Shown here piece by piece: positions 58,121 through 64,000 of a DNA stretch of 64,000 nt. The first letter of the stretch is position 1. Every line of letters begins with the position of its first letter. The stretch is from NCBI RefSeq assembly GCF_047425865.1, contig NZ_CP179735.1; one strand, 5' to 3'. The notes beneath the pieces are model-generated. The model saw only the letters and a list, made by a program, of their open reading frames with translations. It did not search any database and was not told the DNA's origin. Origin of the DNA: Macrococcoides equi. GTDB taxonomy: Bacteria > Bacillota > Bacilli > Staphylococcales > Staphylococcaceae. The translations under genes and the position numbers were made by a program.

Positions 58121-58153
58121 AAAAAAAGTCTGTGAATTTTCACAGACTTTTTT
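58121..58153 (-). terminator. Intrinsic terminator, probable end of the sda transcript
   Basis: AAAAAAGTCTGTGA (58122-58135) pairs with TCACAGACTTTTTT (58140-58153), followed on minus by seven T residues. It lies between the divergent genes at 57048-58052 and 58252-58440, where neither needs a terminator. The only upstream minus-strand transcription unit is the sda operon, which would then have a 280-nt 3' UTR antisense to the small ORF at 58252-58440. Confidence 0.7.
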
Positions 58154-58251
58154 GACAATTCTATTTACTTTCTTAAAATCATTTAATATAATTAATTAAC
58201 TTAAATGAAAGCGCTTTATTTACATAAATTATATGAAAGGTAGTGGTTTCA

Positions 58252-58440
58252 ATGAAATACTATTTAGTTCACACAATTTGTGCAATGTTAGCTTTTATAA
58301 TCATATCTTTTGTTGATATGAATTTAATTGAAGATAGCACAACTATTGATGTAGCAGCTAAGTCATTTTTAGTTACATTAATAATATTCATTGCCTATTA
58401 TTATTTACAACTTAACCGCCACTCAAAGTTTTATGATTAA
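58252..58440 (+). CDS. Small membrane protein, 62 aa
   Basis: A 62-residue protein with two membrane helices: KYYLVHTICAMLAFIIISFV (about 2-21) and AKSFLVTLIIFIAYYYLQL (about 37-56), linked by DMNLIEDSTTIDVA. Begins with AAAGG 11 bases upstream (MKYYLVHTIC); an earlier GTG is too close to the Shine-Dalgarno. No family recognised. It stops inside the end of sdaAA on the other strand (4-bp overlap) and lies within the expected antisense 3' UTR of the sda transcript. A palindrome ATGAAAGCGCTTTAT (58205-58219) upstream is a weak cre candidate. Function unknown. Confidence 0.65.
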   Translation: MKYYLVHTICAMLAFIIISFVDMNLIEDSTTIDVAAKSFLVTLIIFIAYYYLQLNRHSKFYD

Positions 58441-59330
58441 GCTTCTACAGTTGGGCGTGGTCCAAAGATTCTAGCTTTCATTTCTTGACCAGCTGGAGTA
58501 CCTGCTAAACCGCCAATACCTGTTTCACGTAAAGCGCTTGGTAAGCCACGTCCGACTTTATCCATTGCTTCAATAACTTGGTCAGCTGGAATTTTACATT
58601 GAATACCTGCTAAAGATAAGTCAGCAGCGATTAATGCGTTACCTGCTCCGATTGTATTTCTCATAACACATGGAATTTCTACTAAACCTGCTACAGGGTC
58701 ACAAACAAGACCTAATAAGTTACCTAATGCGTGTGCAATTGCATGTGATGATTGTTCAGGTGTTCCACCTTTAATTGCAACTGCTGCTGCAGCTGCGATA
58801 GCTGATGCACTACCTACTTCTGCTTGACAACCACCAACAGCACCTGCTACTGATGCATTGTTCGCAATAACGATACCTAATAAAGCTGTTGTGAATAAGA
58901 ATTCAACTTGTTGATCTTCTGTTAAGTTTAACTTCTCTTGTACAGAGAATAGCACGCCTGGAATAGTACCTGATGATCCAGCAGTTGGCGTCGCACAAAT
59001 TAATCCCATTGCAGCGTTAACTTCATTTGTTGCAATCGCGAATTGTAATGCTTTTGCTACGTCAGGGCCTGATAAAGGTTCGTTTTGCTCACGGTAGTTT
59101 TTCATTTTGATTGCATCTTGTCCTGTTAACCCAGTTACAGATTTAACCCCTTCGCCACTGGATCCACGAAGTACAGCAGCTCTCATTACTTCAAGGTTTT
59201 TACGCATTTTTGCGATAATCTCTTCTCGAGACATATCTGAAGTTTCCATTTCCATTTCTATCATTAACTCAGCAATTGATTTACCTTTTTTATTAGCAGC
59301 TTCTACTACTTCTTGTATTGAATTATACAT
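58437..59330 (-). CDS. sdaAA: L-serine dehydratase, alpha subunit
   Basis: A 297-residue subunit of the iron-sulfur L-serine deaminase, usual length. Cysteine ligands of the [4Fe-4S] cluster are in GLICATPTAGSSG near residue 134, GLVCDPVAGLVEIPCVMRN near 205-223. The SGP-D loop GPDVAKAL and C-terminal AGTPAG are also typical. It deaminates L-serine to pyruvate with SdaAB. It starts 17 bp after sdaAB ends, with GGGGGA upstream. The operon head is the PfoR-like permease. Ends 4 bp into the convergent small ORF. Confidence 0.96.
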   Translation of the reverse strand: MYNSIQEVVEAANKKGKSIAELMIEMEMETSDMSREEIIAKMRKNLEVMRAAVLRGSSGEGVKSVTGLTGQDAIKMKNYREQNEPLSGPDVAKALQFAIATNEVNAAMGLICATPTAGSSGTIPGVLFSVQEKLNLTEDQQVEFLFTTALLGIVIANNASVAGAVGGCQAEVGSASAIAAAAAVAIKGGTPEQSSHAIAHALGNLLGLVCDPVAGLVEIPCVMRNTIGAGNALIAADLSLAGIQCKIPADQVIEAMDKVGRGLPSALRETGIGGLAGTPAGQEMKARIFGPRPTVEA

Positions 59331-59347
59331 TTTATTATCCCCCTTGA

Positions 59348-60025
59348 TTAAATAATGTTTGAGAATTCGATTGTTTTGAATTCTTCTCTAATAGATTCTA
59401 ATAATTCTTTTTTAATTGGCTTATATAAGTGTAAAGCAACAACAGTTTTACCGTCACGTTGTGATTTAATTTCTTCGTTAATTTTTAATCCAGCTTCTGA
59501 TAAAGTTGTGATACAACGGTTAAATTCACCAATAGGTTCTTCACCATATAACACTAAGAGTGGTAAAGTGTGGTTCATTAAAGCACAAGCACCATTGATA
59601 TGGATACTTCTGATTTTAATCGTTCCACCACCGATAGAGTTCGCACATAATTCAATGTGTTTATCATCTTTGTCCAGACGAATTAAAGCTGTGTTAGGGT
59701 GTTCACCAACGTTATCTCCTTTTTCTTCGATAAACTCAATTGAGATACCTTTAGATTCAGCGATTTCAATTGAAGTTTTTACACGTGGATCTTCAGTTGG
59801 GAAGTCTAATACACCCGCAATGATTGCTAAGTCAGTACCATGACCTGCATGTGTTTCAGCAAACGACTCGTAGTATGAAACTGAAACTTTTTCAGGTTCT
59901 TTACCTAATACTTGACGTGCTGCTAAACCCATTCTTACTGCTCCTGCTGTATGTGAACTTGAAGGACCAATCATGATTGGACCGATTACATCAAATGCGC
60001 TTTTATAATCTGCTGTTCTTGCCAT
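59348..60025 (-). CDS. sdaAB: L-serine dehydratase, beta subunit
   Basis: A 225-residue subunit of normal length. N-terminal domain: FDVIGPIMIGPSSSHTAGAVRMGLAARQ, the SSSHTAG loop of the serine deaminase beta chain, near residues 13-40. FAETHAGHGTDLAIIAGVLDFPTEDPR follows near residue 55. The C-terminal ACT-like domain (about 150-225) may sense serine. With SdaAA it forms the heterodimeric enzyme. GGGAGG precedes the ATG. It follows the PfoR-like gene by 163 bp. Confidence 0.96.
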   Translation of the reverse strand: MARTADYKSAFDVIGPIMIGPSSSHTAGAVRMGLAARQVLGKEPEKVSVSYYESFAETHAGHGTDLAIIAGVLDFPTEDPRVKTSIEIAESKGISIEFIEEKGDNVGEHPNTALIRLDKDDKHIELCANSIGGGTIKIRSIHINGACALMNHTLPLLVLYGEEPIGEFNRCITTLSEAGLKINEEIKSQRDGKTVVALHLYKPIKKELLESIREEFKTIEFSNII

Positions 60026-60188
60026 TTTAAATTCCTCCCAGAATTATCATATCGTCTTATATTAAATACATTTTACACTAATTTGTTTAAACTACAACTA
60101 TTTTAACTTTTCAATTATTGTTTTTAAATTCGATAATGCTTTAAAGCACTTTCTTTAATTAGTTTATCCGATTATCTTATTTCTAAAC

Positions 60189-61229
60189 TTATGCGTTTTG
60201 TTTTTTAGCTTTACCCATTTGAGGCATGCTAAATGGTACTGATACATCATGTTTTTTGAAGAATGAAGCAAATAACCAAGCCATTACGATACTAGTTACT
60301 GCAACTGCTAAACCGCAAAGTAGTACTGGTACTGTGTCGTTAAATCCGAATGCTACGATATATCCTGCGATTGGAGTTGCCATACCAGTGATGTTGATAA
60401 CTAATCCGAATGCAGTGATGATACAAGCGTTAACCATACCGATGATTGCGTTTGATCCGTATAATTGAACTGGTTTTTCTGCGATAATATCAATTTGAGT
60501 TAAAGGTTCGATTGCTACTGCGAATGGTGTAGCTTTAGTACCATAACCTAATTTTTTGAATAAAACGAAGTTTGCAAATGAGTTACCTGTACAGCAAAGT
60601 GCTCCGATTGCCATTGGTGTACCAACTAATCCTAATAAACTTGTTAATACCATTGAGCTTAATGGTGTCATACCTACTACTGGAATGATTGCACCTAATA
60701 CGATTGCTAATACATATGGGTTTGAATCTCCAACTGCTGTAATTGCTGAACCGATTTGAGTTAATACTGCGATAACTGATGGTTGAATTGCCATTGCGAT
60801 TAAAGTTGCTAATGCTGGTGCTATAAGGATTACTACGATTAAATCTAAACCTTCTGGAACGCGTTTTTCAATTTGTTTGATTAAGAAACTGATTAAGTAA
60901 GCTGCGATAAATGCAGGTAATAATTTAACTTTTAATAATGAAAGACCAACGATCAATGCGTAAACTGGTGTAACTCCTAATTTGATACAAGTTAAAACGC
61001 CGACTGCTAAACCACCAAGGCCACCTAATGTGTCCCCAACTTTAACGAAGAAGTCTAAGTGGAATACTCCACCAATTGCGTAACTTAAGAATGCTTGTGG
61101 TAAAAATGTTGAACATGCAGCCCCGGAGAGAGCTTGAAGACCTTGTCGTCCGTATGGTGCAAATTTTAAAAATAAAGACATTGCGATTAAAACTACTAAT
61201 AATGTACCTACCCCAATAATAATATCCAT
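60189..61229 (-). CDS. PfoR-like membrane protein (PTS EIIC_2 family)
   Basis: A 346-residue polytopic protein with about ten helices. It matches the staphylococcal/clostridial PfoR group of PTS_EIIC_2 proteins: FAPYGRQGLQALSGAACSTFLPQAFLSYAIGG near residue 25, GMTPLSSMVLTSLLGLVGTPMAIGALCCTGNSFANFVLFKKLGYG near 190, and GLVINITGMATPIAGY. No EIIA or EIIB gene is near, and no phosphorylation residues belong to it. Its placement ahead of sdaAB-sdaAA (as in S. aureus) suggests a role in serine uptake or sensing. The name PfoR derives from a disputed toxin-regulation phenotype in Clostridium perfringens. Confidence 0.85.
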   Translation of the reverse strand: MDIIIGVGTLLVVLIAMSLFLKFAPYGRQGLQALSGAACSTFLPQAFLSYAIGGVFHLDFFVKVGDTLGGLGGLAVGVLTCIKLGVTPVYALIVGLSLLKVKLLPAFIAAYLISFLIKQIEKRVPEGLDLIVVILIAPALATLIAMAIQPSVIAVLTQIGSAITAVGDSNPYVLAIVLGAIIPVVGMTPLSSMVLTSLLGLVGTPMAIGALCCTGNSFANFVLFKKLGYGTKATPFAVAIEPLTQIDIIAEKPVQLYGSNAIIGMVNACIITAFGLVINITGMATPIAGYIVAFGFNDTVPVLLCGLAVAVTSIVMAWLFASFFKKHDVSVPFSMPQMGKAKKQNA

Positions 61230-62065
61230 CTTAATTTCTCCTTTGATTAAATAAATTGTTTTAATTTTGTTTTAATGATTTTGAAACCTGACTGACTTTC
61301 TATTAAGATCATCAGCTATTTATTTTAAAGCGGCCACTTTATAAATAATGTTTGTTTGAAGCTTTTTTACTTTGTTAACCTTTTCACAATATATATATTA
61401 CCACGTTTGAAATCGTATACAATGTACAAATCATGAACAAAATCAGTGTAATTTTATCCCAAAATCACCCCATTTATGCATCTCAATATTCAAACTATTC
61501 TCATATTATCCTACAAAACCTTATATAATCAACGATTATATGTATTCGATAACAGAATCATTATTTCATAATACTAATAATATGTAAACTTATTTGTGAT
61601 AAAAATCACTTTTTATGAAAGATAAATTTAAAAACATTGATTTTATCGCATTTCCAGCACGCATTTTACATTTTCATGCTAGTATTTTAATTTGATAAAG
61701 TATTCTGATATAATTGCATACATGATTTTATGCATTAAAATATAGTTATTTAAGTATAATAAATATAGTAAATACTTAATTTATACTTAACTTTTGTATA
61801 CGCTACAAACACAAATATTTAACTAATATTTAAAAATACTGTTGTTATAACGCCTGAAGTCTACCCTATATATACAAATTAAAAATTATTGAAAATACTG
61901 GAATAAAAAAAGAGATTATCTCTAATAATTTTAGAAGATAATCTCTTTTCGATATTTCTATTAAGTTTTACTTAATTGTATATTTATAAAATGACTGAAT
62001 AGTGATTTTAATAAGTTCGCACTATAAAATTTAGAGTTTCTACCTATTATAATAGGATAAATATC
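61230..62065. other. 836-bp gene-free region between the PfoR-like gene and the amino-acid permease
   Basis: Very AT-rich, with no convincing coding frame on either strand and no recognisable riboswitch. It must hold the promoter and long leader of the PfoR-sda operon (GGAGAAATTAAG before its ATG) and the terminator of the permease gene (61905-61948). The stretch 61440-61860 shows only scattered AT-rich dyads, for example TTGCATACATGATTTTATGCATT around 61717-61739, without a T-run. A palindrome CCTATTATAATAGG lies at 62043-62056. Nothing can be assigned. Confidence 0.6.
61905..61948 (-). terminator. Intrinsic terminator downstream of the amino-acid permease
   Basis: AAAGAGATTATCT (61909-61921) pairs with AGATAATCTCTTT (61936-61948), minus strand then T run (61911-61905). 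It is about 120 bp past the permease stop and is the first good terminator there. Confidence 0.8.
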
Positions 62066-63451
62066 TTATTTTTGGTACTTACCATCTAACTTGTGGAAAC
62101 CACGAAGGAAATAAACAAATCCCATTGCTACTAAGAAAATGATACCGATAATTACAGATACGCGTGTCTCATCATTGATTAACATACCGATTAATACCAT
62201 AACTAAGAAAGCAATTGTAATGTAGTTTGAGAATGGTGCAAATGGCATCTTGAATGGATGACTCTCAAGTAAGTCTGGTCTTTGCTTTCTAAATTGTATG
62301 TGACTGAATAGAATCATAAACCAAGGAATCATACCTGGTAAAATTGATGCACTATATACATAGACGAAGATATTCTCAGATCCATCAATGTACATTGGTA
62401 AAACAACATTTAGAATAACACCAATAAAAATACCTATTGAAATGGCTAACACTGCGAATACAGGTACACCATTTTTCATTACTTTAGCAAATGTTTTAGG
62501 CATCTTACCTTCATTAGCTAAAGTATAGATCATACGACTTGAACTAAAGATACCTGAGTTACATCCTGACATCGCTGCTGTAATTACAACGAAGTTAATT
62601 AAACCAGCTGCAGCTGTAATACCTACTTTTGCAAATGTTGCTACGAATGGACTACCTACATTACCTAATTCATCCCACGGATAAACTGTAACGATAACGA
62701 AGATTGCACCGATATAGAAAATTAAAATACGCCAAATGATACCATTTACCGCTTTAACAATGTTTTTCTGTGGATCTTTTGTTTCACCAGCTGTGATACC
62801 GATTAATTCAACACCTTGATAAGAACCGACTACCATAGATAATGCAAAGAAGAAACCTGTAATACCATTCGGGAAGAACCCACCATGCTCAGTTAAATTC
62901 CCGAAACCTACTGGATGACCATTGTTACCAAATCCAAAGAAGATAATACCTAAGCCCGCAATAATCATTAAAACGATTGTTACAATTTTAATCATTGCAA
63001 ACCAGAATTCAAACTCACCAAACGCCTTAACTGAAGCCATGTTTGCAAGAGCAAGTGTGACAATAACTATGATACCTGGAATCCATCCCGGTAATTCCGG
63101 CCACCAATATTGCATATATTGTCCTACTGCGATAACTTCACTCATACCAACGACTACCCACTGGAATATATTCGCCCAGGCAGTGATATAACCAAATACA
63201 GGATGTAAGTACGTTGATGCATATTCTGCAAACGATCCTGTTGTAGGGAATAGATAAACTAATTCTCCCATTGCACGCATTACTAAAAATAAAAATAAAC
63301 CAGCAACTAAATACGCTAAGATTGCAGAAGGTCCCGTCCACTTAATTGTACTTGATGCACCCATGAATAGCCCCACCCCAATGGTACCACCTAGTGCGAT
63401 CATTTGTACTTGCCTTGAACTTAAACCCCTGTGTAAATGATTTTCTTCCAT
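62066..63451 (-). CDS. Amino-acid permease, AAT family (AapA/CycA-like)
   Basis: A 461-residue APC-superfamily transporter with 12 helices. It begins LHRGLSSRQVQMIALGGTIGVGLFMGASSTIKWTGPSAILAYL, with GTIGVGLF of TM1. It matches the staphylococcal D-serine/D-alanine/glycine transporter AapA: IFQWVVVGMSEVIAVGQYMQYWWPELP, SYQGVELIGITAGETKDPQKN and ITAAAGLINFVVITAAMSGCNSGIFSSSRM. Substrate may be D-Ala, D-Ser, Gly or another small amino acid. Monocistronic on the minus strand, with GAAAGAATGG just before the ATG giving a modest Shine-Dalgarno (AAAGGGGATAG upstream). Confidence 0.9.
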   Translation of the reverse strand: MEENHLHRGLSSRQVQMIALGGTIGVGLFMGASSTIKWTGPSAILAYLVAGLFLFLVMRAMGELVYLFPTTGSFAEYASTYLHPVFGYITAWANIFQWVVVGMSEVIAVGQYMQYWWPELPGWIPGIIVIVTLALANMASVKAFGEFEFWFAMIKIVTIVLMIIAGLGIIFFGFGNNGHPVGFGNLTEHGGFFPNGITGFFFALSMVVGSYQGVELIGITAGETKDPQKNIVKAVNGIIWRILIFYIGAIFVIVTVYPWDELGNVGSPFVATFAKVGITAAAGLINFVVITAAMSGCNSGIFSSSRMIYTLANEGKMPKTFAKVMKNGVPVFAVLAISIGIFIGVILNVVLPMYIDGSENIFVYVYSASILPGMIPWFMILFSHIQFRKQRPDLLESHPFKMPFAPFSNYITIAFLVMVLIGMLINDETRVSVIIGIIFLVAMGFVYFLRGFHKLDGKYQK

Positions 63452-63565
63452 TCTTTCTATCCCCTTTTGTTAAAATATAATAAACATTCTTTACTATTCT
63501 GAAATTATACTATAATTTCAGAATATTTAAAGTACATTTTTTTAAGTTTAGAGACAATACAAATA

Positions 63566-63591
63566 GGGTGCAAGGGAAAACCCTTACACCC
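63566..63591 (-). terminator. Terminator after the HesB-like gene
   Basis: GGGTGCAAGGG (63566-63576) pairs with CCCTTACACCC (63581-63591) with one mismatch and an AAAA loop. The T-tract on minus is interrupted (TATTTGTATTG), so strength is uncertain. Confidence 0.65.
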
Positions 63592-63651
63592 ACTTGCTTT
63601 AACGCCTTAAAATTTTTCACAAATTATTTTTAAAATAAAATGAACTTACCA

Positions 63652-63945
63652 TTATTTTTTGTAATCGTAGGCAACTTCTTGTAATTTTTCATCGTATTCA
63701 ATATAAAGATCATAATCTTTAAAGAACCATTCATCATTTTCATTTACAAAGAATGTAATACCATCTGCCTCTGTTTTCGCAACTGCTTTGTCACTATCCG
63801 GATCAACGGTGAACGCTAACGAATGGCTTTCTTGAATCTTACTAGCACCATAAATTTTTGCAAAGAACTTCACACTGTCCCCTGACTTTAAATCAACCTC
63901 ATCTTTGAACCATTGTAATGCTCTATCTGAAATATAAATATTCAT
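63652..63945 (-). CDS. HesB/YneR-like protein
   Basis: A 97-residue cytosolic protein of the HesB/IscA-like superfamily that lacks the three Cys of A-type Fe-S carriers. It reads MNIYISDRALQWFKDEVDLKSGDSVKFFAKIYG and then a beta-rich middle (ESHSLAFTVDPDS) and FFVNENDEWFFKDYDLYIEYDEKLQEVAYDY. Bacillus YneR and YqkB-type proteins are of this kind; the role is not known, and without Cys it is not a classic cluster carrier. GGAGGTTCAAT precedes the ATG. The upstream end of its transcription unit is outside the window. Confidence 0.85.
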   Translation of the reverse strand: MNIYISDRALQWFKDEVDLKSGDSVKFFAKIYGASKIQESHSLAFTVDPDSDKAVAKTEADGITFFVNENDEWFFKDYDLYIEYDEKLQEVAYDYKK

Positions 63946-64000
63946 ATTGAACCTCCAGTGAATTAGACTTCCTCGAGGCGATTATATCATCAGTAGCCCA

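Noticed and set aside
58205..58219. cre site upstream of the 62-aa gene
   Set aside because: ATGAAAGCGCTTTAT is a palindrome, but its last two consensus positions (CA) are missing; left as a weak candidate only.
61370..61412. Rex-like site upstream of the PfoR-like gene
   Set aside because: TTGTGAAAAGGTTAACAAA resembles a Rex box only in one half; the second half does not match.
61700..61740. ArgR-box-like dyad with TGCATA/TATGCA in the gene-free region
   Set aside because: Arms are short, AT-rich and differ from the ArgR consensus; no linked arginine gene.
1..64000. CRISPR arrays, insertion sequences, tRNA or rRNA genes
   Set aside because: No regularly spaced repeats, no transposase frames, and no tRNA-like cloverleaf or rRNA sequence recognised on either strand.

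Overview
The window is low-GC Firmicute chromosome from the family Staphylococcaceae. The whole gene complement is staphylococcal in kind: Mnh/Mrp antiporter, lytSR-lrgAB, OatA, hssRS-hrtBA, mntR-mntABC, ahpCF, a cst-type sulfide divergon, pfoR-like gene plus sdaAB-sdaAA. Several features differ from Staphylococcus aureus: a YkoEDC-type thiamine importer under a TPP riboswitch, metY-metA under a SAM riboswitch, a D-aspartate-ligase-like ATP-grasp enzyme and a PMR1/PacL-type P-ATPase. Macrococcus (Macrococcoides) or a related genus is a reasonable guess, but the sequence alone does not settle it. I see no rRNA, tRNA, CRISPR array, insertion sequence or prophage. This looks like core chromosome with a few accessory or decaying genes.

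Layout. 1-3.5 kb: start of the mnhABC operon (minus) and a degenerate tyrosine recombinase with its own palindromic promoter. 3.6-9.2 kb: lytSR-lrgAB murein-hydrolase control and oatA (cell-wall O-acetylation). 9.3-20.9 kb (all minus): small stress-type ORF, azoreductase with a palindromic operator, an ABC-2 transporter operon with an extracellular DUF6583-like protein, an MFS exporter, two tiny ORFs, a D-Asp-ligase-like ATP-grasp enzyme, a YdeI protein and an orphan modA. 20.9-25 kb: PerR-box ahpC-ahpF, then an NSS amino-acid symporter preceded by an 18-codon leader peptide with tandem Trp codons and two tandem terminators. 25-28 kb: ykoEDC. 28-36.2 kb (mostly plus): paiA, FNT channel, mntR divergent from mntABC, PPK2, metY-metA. 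36.3-46.2 kb: P-type ATPase, hssRS/hrtBA heme-stress system, AlkD-like glycosylase, esterase, and a frameshifted orphan Opp-type permease pair. 46.2-50 kb: alsT with a cre site, epimerase, DUF1722, a 59-aa ORF, and a pyridoxamine-oxidase-like stress protein. 50-55.4 kb: cst sulfide/persulfide divergon. 55.4-58 kb: ABC transporter controlled by an ABC-ATPase-mimic/LytTR fusion. 58.2-64 kb: L-serine deaminase operon with PfoR-like permease, an 836-bp gene-free stretch, an AapA-type amino-acid permease and a HesB-like protein.

The strongest candidate for something undescribed is the leader of the NSS symporter (24749-24994). A consensus promoter is followed by a Shine-Dalgarno, the peptide MNTFVQTSAKLNMWWQLS, mutually exclusive hairpins, an antiterminator candidate and two closely similar intrinsic terminators in series. 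This looks like ribosome-mediated tryptophan attenuation of a TnaT-like transporter, a control mode that is uncommon in Firmicutes, where T-box RNAs and TRAP usually handle tryptophan genes. Other points worth attention are the LytTR fusion with a dead ABC domain, the four-domain CoA-disulfide-reductase/rhodanese/TusA/DsrE protein in the cst divergon, the recombinase with Lys at both catalytic Arg positions, and a nested 38-bp palindrome at the mntABC promoter. Coordinates of starts were chosen from ribosome-binding sites and family alignment from memory. No database search or folding program was run.
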